Source: Mesorhizobium sp. 65-26 | GTDB taxonomy: Bacteria; Pseudomonadota; Alphaproteobacteria; Rhizobiales; Rhizobiaceae | Direction: 5' to 3' | NCBI GenBank assembly: GCA_001899205.1 | Contig: MKVL01000010.1 | Location: forward strand, 1-64,000 | DNA: 64,000 nucleotides | Shown: positions 8,235 through 16,156 of the stretch, in pieces | Numbering within the stretch: the stretch's first letter is position 1 | How the letters are laid out: each line of letters begins with the position of its first letter | Position numbers and translations under genes: made by a program | Notes under the pieces: model-generated | The model's database searches: none | Seen by the model: only the letters and a program-made list of their open reading frames with translations | What the model was told of the DNA's origin: nothing

Positions 8235-8608
8235 CCGACAGACGCAACGTGCTGGGCGGCCCGCTCGATCCGTGCGGCTTCGAGCCGATGACGGGCTACA
8301 CGCGCAATGGCTGCTGCGACGACGGTCCGGACGATCCGTCGCCGCACACGGTCTGCGCCATTGTCACAAAGGAATTCATCGCCTTCCAGGACGGCATCGG
8401 CAACAATCTGTCGGTGGCCGAGCCAGCCAAGCGCTTTCCCGGGCTGGTGCCGGGCAATCGCTGGTGCGTGCTGACGGCCAAATGGTACGAGGCCTACCAG
8501 AACGGCGTCGCGTGCCCGGTGGTGCTCTCGGCCACCAACAAGGCCGCGCTCGACATCATTCCGCTGGACGTCCTGCTCGAGCACGCGGTCGACCGGCCCA
8601 AGGCCTGA
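8231..8608 (+). CDS. DUF2237 family protein
   Basis: 125 aa. Family marks are PMTGYTRNGCCDDGPDD near residues 19-35, HTVCAIVT, FPGLVPGNRWCV and the C-terminal PPVVLxAT-like segment. Conserved cysteines include the CC pair and WC. Function is unknown; many bacteria carry it as a single small cytoplasmic protein. Here it is translationally coupled (ATGA at 8231-8234) to the amidase, which ties it to that step, perhaps as an accessory or metal-binding factor. That role is inferred from context only. Confidence 0.88.
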   Translation: MTDRRNVLGGPLDPCGFEPMTGYTRNGCCDDGPDDPSPHTVCAIVTKEFIAFQDGIGNNLSVAEPAKRFPGLVPGNRWCVLTAKWYEAYQNGVACPVVLSATNKAALDIIPLDVLLEHAVDRPKA

Positions 8609-8708
8609 AGCAGGCGGCCGACGACGCCGTTACCAACGGTCGATGCCGAGGCCACGCGACCACGGCATCCGCCACGGACCAGACGCAGACATTTCCAGGG
8701 AGGAAGAC

Positions 8709-9467
8709 ATGTCCGTCGTGTTGCTGGAACATCCGCGACCGGGCGTGGCGGTGATCCGTCTCAACAGGCCCGAGGCCAGGAACGCGCTGACCACCGAGGT
8801 CCGCCGCCTGATCGAGCGCCATGTCAACGAGATCACCGACGATGACGCGGTCAAGGCGATCGTGCTGACCGGCGGCGACGAGGTCTTCGCGGTCGGGGCC
8901 GATCTGCGGGAGCAGGCCGGGCGTGACGTGGTCGGCGCCATCAACACCTTCACCACGCACGCCATCTGGCGCTCGCCCAAGCCGGTGATCGCTGCCGTCA
9001 ATGGCGATGCCTTCGGTGGCGGCAGCGAACTCGTCCTGCAATGCGACTTCGTCATCGCCTCGGCCGGCGCCCGCTTCGCGCAGCCGGAGGTCAATGTCGG
9101 CTTCGTCCCGGGCGGCGGCGCCACGCAACGGCTGCCGCGCGTGATCGGCCGGCAGAACGCCATGTACGCATTGCTGACCGGGGCGCCGATTTCGGCAGCG
9201 GACGCGTTGCGCATGGGGCTGGTTGCCGAGGTGGTGGAAGGCGACGCGCTTGCCCGCGCGCTCGATCTCGCGGCGCAGATCGCGTCGCGGCCGCCTATCG
9301 CGGTGCGGCAGATCAAGGAAATCGTGCGGCTCGGCCTCGACGCGCCGGCCGAGGTCGGGCTCGCCCTGGAGCGGCGTGGCTGGCAGCTCATGTTCGGCAC
9401 CAGGGACCTGCATGAAGGCATTAATTCCATTCTGGAAAACAGGACGCCAACCGTTCGGGGCGAATGA
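8709..9467 (+). CDS. Enoyl-CoA hydratase/isomerase (crotonase) family protein
   Basis: 252 aa from ATG 8709, with GGAGG about 6 bases upstream; the frame extends to 8643 but lacks family similarity there. Both crotonase active-site glutamates are kept, one in GGGSEL and one in PEVNVGFVPG, and the oxyanion-hole region VGADLREQ is present. The expected reaction is addition of water to an enoyl-CoA or a related CoA-thioester conversion. Its place in the operon suggests the ring-opened product becomes a CoA ester, or that it works on a non-CoA analogue. No CoA ligase is seen in the window. Confidence 0.9.
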   Translation: MSVVLLEHPRPGVAVIRLNRPEARNALTTEVRRLIERHVNEITDDDAVKAIVLTGGDEVFAVGADLREQAGRDVVGAINTFTTHAIWRSPKPVIAAVNGDAFGGGSELVLQCDFVIASAGARFAQPEVNVGFVPGGGATQRLPRVIGRQNAMYALLTGAPISAADALRMGLVAEVVEGDALARALDLAAQIASRPPIAVRQIKEIVRLGLDAPAEVGLALERRGWQLMFGTRDLHEGINSILENRTPTVRGE

Positions 9468-9504
9468 CCCGGCGAACCTAGGCGCGGCCTCAAGGAGAAG
9501 AGCC

Positions 9505-10239
9505 ATGACCCTCAAGCGCACGCTGATCGGCATGCTGACGCCATCATCCAACACGGTGCTAGAACCGTATATGTGCGCGATCCTGCACCAGTTGCTTCCG
9601 CATGTGACGGCGCATTTCCAGCGCTTCACCGTCCGCGAGATATCGATGGACGACAAGGCTATGGCGCAGTTCAAGAACGAGCCGTTGATCGAGGCCGCCA
9701 AGGTGCTGAGCGACGCGCGCATGGACGTCATCGCCTGGGCGGGCACCGCGGCGAGCTGGCGTGGCTTCGAGGTCGACCAGGACCTCTGCCAGCAGATCAC
9801 CGAGGCGACCGGGGCGCCGGCGACGACGAGCGTTCTTGCGCTCAACGAAATCCTCGACCGCACCAATGTCCGGCGGCTGGGGCTGGTCACGCCCTATCTC
9901 GACGAGGTGCAGAAGCAGATCGTGGCCAACTATGCCGCCGCCGGCCACCCGGTGATATCCGAGCGGCATCTCGGCGACCGGGGCAATTTCTCCTTCTCGG
10001 AATATGACGAGGCGACGATCGCAGCCATGATCCGCGACGTGGCGAAGGACAAGCCGGACGCCATCATCGTGCTGTGCACCAATTTCCGCGGCGCGCCGCT
10101 GGTCGAGGACCTCGAGCGCGAGATCGGCATCCCGATCTACGATTCGGTCAGCGCCACTGTCTGGAAGGCGCTGGCGATGACTGGCCACGATCCGGCGAGC
10201 ATAACCGGATGGGGACGCCTGTTCCGCGAGCTTCGCTGA
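9505..10239 (+). CDS. Asp/Glu racemase superfamily enzyme (maleate isomerase / arylmalonate decarboxylase-like)
   Basis: 244 aa from ATG 9505 (AAGGAGAAG upstream). The fold family includes maleate cis-trans isomerase, hydantoin racemase, Asp/Glu racemase and arylmalonate decarboxylase. The second catalytic cysteine is present as C191 in IVLCTNFRGAP. The first is missing: the equivalent segment reads WAGTAASW (G80-T81). A single-cysteine, Gly-Thr arrangement is known from arylmalonate decarboxylase, whereas isomerases and racemases usually have two cysteines. It could therefore be a decarboxylase or a one-base enzyme acting on a dicarboxylate from ring cleavage. Start TPSSNTVLEP is typical of the family. 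Confidence 0.85.
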   Translation: MTLKRTLIGMLTPSSNTVLEPYMCAILHQLLPHVTAHFQRFTVREISMDDKAMAQFKNEPLIEAAKVLSDARMDVIAWAGTAASWRGFEVDQDLCQQITEATGAPATTSVLALNEILDRTNVRRLGLVTPYLDEVQKQIVANYAAAGHPVISERHLGDRGNFSFSEYDEATIAAMIRDVAKDKPDAIIVLCTNFRGAPLVEDLEREIGIPIYDSVSATVWKALAMTGHDPASITGWGRLFRELR

Positions 10240-10313
10240 TATTTGCGGGTAGGGTGGTGGTTGGCCGCGATTCGTCGCGGCCACCGGAAGACGTTGATCG
10301 GGAGAAGCGCTGA

Positions 10314-11696
10314 ATGACCGCCAAGAAGATGATCCTCGCCGCCGATGCGCTGCTGACGATGGACGCCGCCAACAGCGTGCTGCGCGGTGGCGCCGTGCTG
10401 GTCGAGGATGGACGGATTGGCGCGGTTGGCACGGCAGCCGAACTTGCCGCCGCCAATCCCGGCGTCGAGACCAGGGTTCTGAACGGGACGGTGCTGATGC
10501 CGGGCCTGGTCAACGCACATGTCCATTCCGGCTTCCTGCGCGGTACAGCTGAGCATCTGCCGGTGTGGGACTGGCTTACCCAGCACATCAATCCGATGCA
10601 CCGTGTCCTGCAGCCGCACGAGGCCGAGGTGGCGTCCCAGCTGTGCTATGCCGAATCCCTGCTGGGTGGCACCACAACCGTGGTCGACATGTGGCGCTTC
10701 ATGGACGGCAGCGCGAAGGCGGCCGAGGCGATCGGCAACCGCCTCGTGGCCGTGCCCTATGTCGGCGAACATCCCGACTACAATTACTTCGACACGCTCG
10801 ACATGAACGAGGCGATGATCGAGGCCTGGCACCGCAAGGCGGACGGGCGTATCAACGTCTGGGTCGGGCTGGAGCACCCGTTCTATTCCGACGATGCCGG
10901 CCATCGCCGCGCCATCGAGATGGCCAAGCGCCACGATACCGGCTTCCACACGCATTGCAGCGAGGCACGCATCGAGGTCGACGGTTTCGTCAAGCGTTAC
11001 GGCAAGCGGCCGATGCATGTGCTTGACGATATCGGCTTCTTCGAAGCGCCGCTCACCATGATCGCGCACGGCGTCTGGCTCGATCCGGGCGAGATCGAGC
11101 TCGTCGCCGGCAAGCGCGTTTCGGTGGCGCACAATCCTGTCTCCAACATGAAACTGGCGAGCGGCATCGCCAATGTGCGCGAGATGCTCGACGCCGGCGT
11201 GCCCGTCGGTATCGGCACCGACGGCGAGAAGGAAAACAACAATTTCGACATGTTCGAGGAGATGAAGGTCGCCTCGCTGCTGGGCAAGCTGCGCTACGAC
11301 ACCGTGCAGCCGCTGGACAGTTGGGAAGTGCTGCGCATGGGCACGATCCTGGGCGCCCGCGCCATCGGTCTCGACCATGAGATCGGCTCGATCGAGCCCG
11401 GAAAGCGCGCTGACATCATCGCGGTGCGCGCCGACACGCCGCGCATGACGCCGTTCTTCGCCGACGGTCCCTATTTCAACCTGCACCACAACATCGTGCA
11501 CGCCGTGCGCGGCGGCGATGTCGCGCTGACCATGGTGGATGGCGAGGTCCTGGTCGAGAACGGCGTGCTGAAGACGGCCGATGTGAGCGCGATCATCGCC
11601 GAGATCCACAAGGTGGCGCCGGGCCTGTTCGCGCGGCGCGCCGCCTTCCTGGCGCAGAACCAGGGCGACATGGTGCAGTGGACGACCAGCAACTGA
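10314..11696 (+). CDS. Amidohydrolase, TrzA/AtzA/MTA-SAH deaminase-like
   Basis: 460 aa metal-dependent hydrolase (COG0402). Metal ligands are visible as H69 and H71 (NAHVHSG), H212 (HTHCSE), H252 (IAHGV) and D303 (GTDG). The C-terminal beta-sandwich (IGSIEPGKRADIIAV) closes the composite domain. The group deaminates or dehalogenates N-heterocycles such as guanine, adenosine derivatives and s-triazines. It is followed 42 bases later by the molybdenum hydroxylase, so hydrolytic deamination probably goes with ring hydroxylation. Start ATG 10314 overlaps nothing; GGGAGAAG precedes it. Confidence 0.92.
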   Translation: MTAKKMILAADALLTMDAANSVLRGGAVLVEDGRIGAVGTAAELAAANPGVETRVLNGTVLMPGLVNAHVHSGFLRGTAEHLPVWDWLTQHINPMHRVLQPHEAEVASQLCYAESLLGGTTTVVDMWRFMDGSAKAAEAIGNRLVAVPYVGEHPDYNYFDTLDMNEAMIEAWHRKADGRINVWVGLEHPFYSDDAGHRRAIEMAKRHDTGFHTHCSEARIEVDGFVKRYGKRPMHVLDDIGFFEAPLTMIAHGVWLDPGEIELVAGKRVSVAHNPVSNMKLASGIANVREMLDAGVPVGIGTDGEKENNNFDMFEEMKVASLLGKLRYDTVQPLDSWEVLRMGTILGARAIGLDHEIGSIEPGKRADIIAVRADTPRMTPFFADGPYFNLHHNIVHAVRGGDVALTMVDGEVLVENGVLKTADVSAIIAEIHKVAPGLFARRAAFLAQNQGDMVQWTTSN

Positions 11697-11738
11697 GCAC
11701 GGCGCGGGCGCCGGCCTGCAGGGAGGAACGAGCCGGGC

Positions 11739-14700
11739 ATGGAGGTTCTTCGCCCATCGACGATCGAAGAGGCGCTGGCGCTGTCCGTCGGCGACGACAC
11801 CTACTTCGCGGCGGGCGGAACCCTGATCCAGCTGGACTGGGCGCAGGGCCTGCGCCCGACACGGCGGCTCGTACGGCTGGACGGGATCGCTGGGCTCGGC
11901 GGCATCGACATAGGCCCGGACGGCATCCGCATTGGCGCGTTGACGACGCTGGCCGCTCTCGAACGCCACGCCTTCGTAGCCGAAACGCTGCCGCTGCTCC
12001 TGGCGGCGGTGAAGGCGACGGCCGGCCCTTCCATCCGCAATCTCGGCACGATCGGCGGCAACATCGCGGGGCGGCGCGGATGCCTGATCCCGGCGCTGCT
12101 CGTGCTCGACGCCAGGCTGGACGTCGCCAGGACCGGCGTGCGCCAGCGTGTGCCGCTGGTCGACTGGCTCGCCGCGCCCCGGGAGCCTGACTGCATCGTG
12201 GAGGCGGTGTTCGTGCCGGCCTCGCCGGCGCCTGTGCGCTGGACCTATCGCAAGGTCGGCCTGCGAGCCGCGCTGACGCCGGCCGTCGTCGACGTCGCCG
12301 CGCGCCTCATCGCGTCGGAAGGGCGGATCACGGCGTGCCGTATCGCGGTCGGAGGCGGGCCGGTGGCGCCGGCGCGGCTGCATGAGGTCGAGGCATGGCT
12401 GGCGGGTGAGAGGCTGGACGCCGTCGACTGGCGGCAACTGCATGAAGCACTGGTCGAGGCGATAAAGGGGCCGGAGGACGGCATCCGCGGCATCGGCTAC
12501 CGCCGCGTGGCCGCGGCGAACGCGCTGGTGCACGGGCTGGGCGGCCGGCTGCCGGCCTGGAACCCGCCGGCGCCACGCGCGGCGCATGTCCCGCGCAACA
12601 GCCTTCCGGACGAAATCCGGCTCGGTCGTGCTGCCTCCGGCGAACGCTGGCATGTGCGCCCCGACGGGCCGGCCAAGATCGCCGGACGGCTGACCTATCT
12701 CACCGATGTTCGCGACGAGGACATGCTGGTCGGGCGCATCCTGCGGGCCGGCATCCCCCATGCCCGCATCGTCCATATCGACACATCGCGGGCCGAGGCG
12801 CTGGCTGGGGTCGTGGCCGTAGTGACGCACCGCGACATCAAGGGCAGCAACGGCTTCGGCATCGTCGTCCAGGACCAGCCGGCGATGTGCTTCGACAAGG
12901 TGCGCTATGTCGGCGACGCTGTCGCGGCGGTGGCCGCCGTGGACGCGGCGACCGCGGCGAGGGCGATCGACCTGATCCGGGTGCGTTACGAGCCGCTGCC
13001 GGTCGTTTCGGGCGCGGAGGCGGCGCTGGCGCCGGGCGCTGAAGCCGTCCATGCCGCCGGCAACCTGCAGCGCGAGCTGCGCTTCGCGCGCGGCGACATC
13101 ATGGCAGGATTTGCCGGCGCCGCGCATGTGGTGGAGGCGACCTACGAAACGCCGCGCCAGATGCACGGCTTCATGGAAACGGAGGGCGGCCATGCCTTCG
13201 TCGACGCCGACGGCACCCTCAACGTCTGCGCCGGCGGCCAGCACGGCCGGCGCGACCAGATGCAGCTTGCCCGCATCCTGGGCATGCCGGAAGAGCGCAT
13301 CCGCGTCGTCTCCAGCCCGACGGGCGGCGCCTTCGGCGGCAAGGACGAGCTGACCGTGCAGCCGGCCCTGGCGCTGCTTGCGCTCAAGACCGGCAGGCGG
13401 GTGCGGCTGCAACTGGAGCGGTTCGAATCCGTGGCTGCCGGAACCAAGAGCAACCCGATGCGCATCCGTATGCGCACCGGCTGCGACGCGAATGGCCATA
13501 TCGTGGCGCAGCAGGTCGATCTGCTTGCCGACGCCGGCGCCTATGCCTCGCTCAGTCCCGGCGTGATGGAAACCGCGCTCGAGCATGCCTGCGGGCCCTA
13601 CGATGTGCCCAACGTGCTTTCGCACGGGCGGCTCGCCTACACCAACAATGGCACCTGCGGGGCCTTGCGCGGCTTCGGCTGCAACCAGATGTCCTATGCG
13701 CTCGAATGCCAGGTCGAGCGGCTGGCGGTGGCATGTGGGCTGGACCCGATCGAGTTTCGCGCCCGCAACCTGCGCAAGGCGGGCACGCGCGGCTATCTCG
13801 GCCAGACGGTGGCGTCGACGGAGCGGCTCGACGAGATGCTGGCCGCCGCCGCCGCCGATCCGATCTGGAACCGGCCGCGCGGGCTCACGCCCGACGGCAC
13901 CGAAATCATCGGCGTCGGCATGGGCATGAACTACCAGGGCAACGGCCTCGGCACGCTGCCGCCCGACCCGGGCGGCGGCACGCTGCGGCTCGCGCCGGAT
14001 GGCATGATCGAGGCGGCGCTCGGGCTGGACGAGATCGGCCAGGGCCTGCACGCGGCGATCCGCAATACGGTGGCGGCCGAGCTCGGTTGCGGCCACGGCG
14101 ATATCCGGCCTGTGACCGGCGACACGGCGGCGGCGCCCGAATCCGGTTCTACCACCGCCTCGCGCGGCACCTATGTGGTGTGGCGCGTTGCGAAGGAGGC
14201 CGCGCCCTGCCTTGCGGACGAACTGACCAGCGCGGCGGCCCGGATCCTCGACAGGTCGGCGCAAACGCTCGTCGTCGTGCCGGGTGGGCTGGCCGAGCGC
14301 GGTTCCAACAGCGGCGCGTTGCTGATCAGCTTCGCCGAACTCGCCAGGGCGCTGGCGCCCGACGGCCTGCCGCATGCGGGCGTCGCCTTCGAGTTTCCGA
14401 AGTCGGACTATTTCGAGGGCAATGCCCGGCTGATCTTCGCCTTTGGCGCGACGCTGGCGCGCGTCGCGGTCGACCGCGTCACCGGCCAGGTGCGGGTGCT
14501 CGACATCAGCCAGCACACCGCCGCCGGCCCGGTGCTCGACCATGCCGCCTACCTCGGCCAGATCGAGGGGGCCAGCGTGCAGGGGCAGGGCTTCACCATC
14601 ACGGAGAACGCCGTGCTGCAGCATGGCCTGTATCTCACGGAAAACCTCGATACCTACATCATGCCCAGCATCCAGGACGCGCCGCGCTCGATGGCCGTGT

Positions 14701-14879
14701 TCGCGCTGGAGGGACTGGAGGCGGACGATAGGTTCGGCCCGCGCGGAATAGGCGAACTCGGCATCGGCGCGGTCACGCCGGCTATCGCCAACGCGGTCGC
14801 CGACGCCATCGGGTACTGGCCCGAACAGGCGCCGATCGATCCGGAGCGCATTCTGGGAGCACTGGGAGGATCCCCATGA
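11739..14879 (+). CDS. Molybdenum hydroxylase, fused FAD and molybdopterin subunits (xanthine dehydrogenase family)
   Basis: 1046 aa. Residues 1 to about 275 form a complete FAD domain (AGGTLIQLDW, IRNLGTIGGNI, RKVGLRAALTPAVVDVA). From about 295 to the end it is a molybdopterin domain with GGAFGGKDE near residue 529 and GALRGFGCNQ. The likely catalytic glutamate is in RGIGELGIG near residue 1005. These enzymes hydroxylate N-heterocycles next to a ring nitrogen, using water. The usual layouts are three subunits or FeS-FAD plus Mo; a FAD-Mo fusion with a separate FeS subunit is less usual. It overlaps the FeS gene by ATGA. No XdhC-type cofactor-insertion gene is nearby. Confidence 0.92.
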   Translation: MEVLRPSTIEEALALSVGDDTYFAAGGTLIQLDWAQGLRPTRRLVRLDGIAGLGGIDIGPDGIRIGALTTLAALERHAFVAETLPLLLAAVKATAGPSIRNLGTIGGNIAGRRGCLIPALLVLDARLDVARTGVRQRVPLVDWLAAPREPDCIVEAVFVPASPAPVRWTYRKVGLRAALTPAVVDVAARLIASEGRITACRIAVGGGPVAPARLHEVEAWLAGERLDAVDWRQLHEALVEAIKGPEDGIRGIGYRRVAAANALVHGLGGRLPAWNPPAPRAAHVPRNSLPDEIRLGRAASGERWHVRPDGPAKIAGRLTYLTDVRDEDMLVGRILRAGIPHARIVHIDTSRAEALAGVVAVVTHRDIKGSNGFGIVVQDQPAMCFDKVRYVGDAVAAVAAVDAATAARAIDLIRVRYEPLPVVSGAEAALAPGAEAVHAAGNLQRELRFARGDIMAGFAGAAHVVEATYETPRQMHGFMETEGGHAFVDADGTLNVCAGGQHGRRDQMQLARILGMPEERIRVVSSPTGGAFGGKDELTVQPALALLALKTGRRVRLQLERFESVAAGTKSNPMRIRMRTGCDANGHIVAQQVDLLADAGAYASLSPGVMETALEHACGPYDVPNVLSHGRLAYTNNGTCGALRGFGCNQMSYALECQVERLAVACGLDPIEFRARNLRKAGTRGYLGQTVASTERLDEMLAAAAADPIWNRPRGLTPDGTEIIGVGMGMNYQGNGLGTLPPDPGGGTLRLAPDGMIEAALGLDEIGQGLHAAIRNTVAAELGCGHGDIRPVTGDTAAAPESGSTTASRGTYVVWRVAKEAAPCLADELTSAAARILDRSAQTLVVVPGGLAERGSNSGALLISFAELARALAPDGLPHAGVAFEFPKSDYFEGNARLIFAFGATLARVAVDRVTGQVRVLDISQHTAAGPVLDHAAYLGQIEGASVQGQGFTITENAVLQHGLYLTENLDTYIMPSIQDAPRSMAVFALEGLEADDRFGPRGIGELGIGAVTPAIANAVADAIGYWPEQAPIDPERILGALGGSP

Positions 14880-15373
14880 CAGGAGAGATCGGCTTCGGGC
14901 TGAACGGAGCGCGACGCAATGTCAGCGCCGGCGCGAGCCAACGGCTGATCGACGTGCTGCGCGAGGAGCTTGACGCGACCTCGGCCAAGAAAGCCTGCGG
15001 CATCGGCCGCTGCGGCGCCTGCATGGTGCTGATGAACGGCGCGCTGACGAATGCCTGCCTGCTGATGATGTGGCAGGTCGAGGGCGTGGAGATCGTCACG
15101 CCGGAAGGGCTCGACGCTGTTGCCGAGGCCGCGTTCGTGCGCCAGGGGCTGACCGAGGAGAATGCTTTCCAGTGTGGCTATTGTGCGCCGGGCTTCACGG
15201 TGACGCTGACGGCGCTGCTGCGCGAGATGGCAAAGCCGGACGAGGCGGATATCCGCGCCGCGCTTGGCGGCAATCTGTGCCGCTGCACGGGCTATCACTC
15301 GATCATTCGCGGCGCGCTGCGGGCTGTCGAGCTGAGGGCCGCGGCGGTGGCGGCCCTGCCGGAGCCGGCGTGA
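14876..15373 (+). CDS. [2Fe-2S] subunit of the molybdenum hydroxylase
   Basis: 165 aa. The plant-type cluster is bound by C41, C46, C49 and C61, and the second cluster by C100, C103, C135 and C137 (CGYCAPG and CRCTGY). It passes electrons from the molybdopterin centre to the FAD of the fused large subunit encoded immediately upstream. Start ATG 14876 overlaps the upstream stop by four bases. It is the last gene of the DUF1116 operon; a 783-base gap follows. Confidence 0.95.
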   Translation: MTGEIGFGLNGARRNVSAGASQRLIDVLREELDATSAKKACGIGRCGACMVLMNGALTNACLLMMWQVEGVEIVTPEGLDAVAEAAFVRQGLTEENAFQCGYCAPGFTVTLTALLREMAKPDEADIRAALGGNLCRCTGYHSIIRGALRAVELRAAAVAALPEPA

Positions 15374-15501
15374 GTCAGCGATTCCAGACTGCAAGGACGG
15401 CGGCTTCACCAGCATCGTGCATCAGTCGCCGGGTCGCGCGGCAGGCGCTTCGCCGGGCTCCGCTGAGGGGGTGGTGCGATGCCCACGTGTGCGCGAAAAC
15501 T

Positions 15502-15526
15502 GTTCAAGAACCCGAACGATATGTTC
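15502..15526 (+). promoter_or_regulatory. Predicted LysR operator, copy 3 (BMP transporter operon)
   Basis: GTTC (15502-15505), 8 bases, GAAC (15514-15517), 5 bases, GTTC (15523-15526). Its first eight bases, GTTCAAGA, are identical to the copy at 5131. T15503-N11-A15515 forms a LysR box. It lies 630 bases before the transporter operon, on the same strand. Confidence 0.65.
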
Positions 15527-15648
15527 AAATCAGCGGTCTATTCTGATCGCTCAAACGCCCATACCGTTCGGTAAATTCAAGCGGCAACCCGCCCGGCTTT
15601 TCGCTTCGACGGGCCGAAAAAACCAGTGCCGCCTGCTGGGGAACGATG

Positions 15649-15810
15649 ATGGAAGCCATAGAGCCACCTGTCGATTGCCGCGCGGCGCGTGACTTCAGCG
15701 CCGATCTCCACCGTTCGGTTTCCTTGAACGCTGCGCGAATTCCGACCGTCTTTCCGATCGCTCTTTCCGTTCCCGCCGTCAGGTCGTGGCCCGACCGCCG
15801 CCCGCTCTAG
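15649..15810 (+). CDS. Possible 53-aa leader peptide (MEAxxPP type), copy 2
   Basis: The ATG at 15649 has GGGGAA about 6 bases upstream, and the frame runs 53 codons to TAG 15808-15810. It begins MEAIEPPVD, paralleling MEAVKPPFD at 517, and starts 122 bases after operator copy 3 (the other starts 116 after copy 1). Similarity beyond residue 9 is weak. No family is recognised and no signal peptide is evident. A translated leader, or the remnant of a duplicated promoter segment, would both fit. Confidence 0.3.
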   Translation: MEAIEPPVDCRAARDFSADLHRSVSLNAARIPTVFPIALSVPAVRSWPDRRPL

Positions 15811-16156
15811 GGCATTTTCGCGAAAGCCGTGTAATGGCTGTCGCCTGCAACCAAGAAAAACAAAGAGTTAGATGCTTCGGCTGATTTCGCGGACAAGGCA
15901 AAACGATCTGGATGTCGCTTTGAAACGCCGCTATCGGAGCAATGAACAGCACTCAGGGACGCAGTGACCCTGACAGGAGGTGAAAAGCCGTAGTCGTCAG
16001 GCCAGGCGGGAGGATCTTCGCATCTCTATGCGATGCCGCCGGCAAGCGACAGGAAGGCCGCCCGGCCTCGCGGAAAACAGGGCGCATCGTCGTTAGGAGG
16101 AGCCGGACGACCGCCTGGATCGTCCGCCACTGGATCATGGTCACCGGAGGAGAAAA

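Larger units (their letters stand above)
15374..16156. other. Long leader region before the BMP transporter operon
   Basis: The 783-base gap contains the third predicted LysR operator (15502-15526) and a 53-codon leader-like frame (15649-15810). The remainder, to the GGAGGAG at about 16146, shows no convincing gene. It includes AACAAAGAGTTAGA near 15859, a short motif similar to one inside the mosaic repeat at 51936-52043 and probably a fragment of a common rhizobial intergenic repeat. Confidence 0.6.

Noticed and set aside
10137-14624. 1495-codon open frame on the minus strand
   Set aside because: It lies wholly opposite three well-supported genes, has Arg/His/Ala-rich low-complexity translation and no motif. 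In G+C-rich DNA such antisense frames are common.
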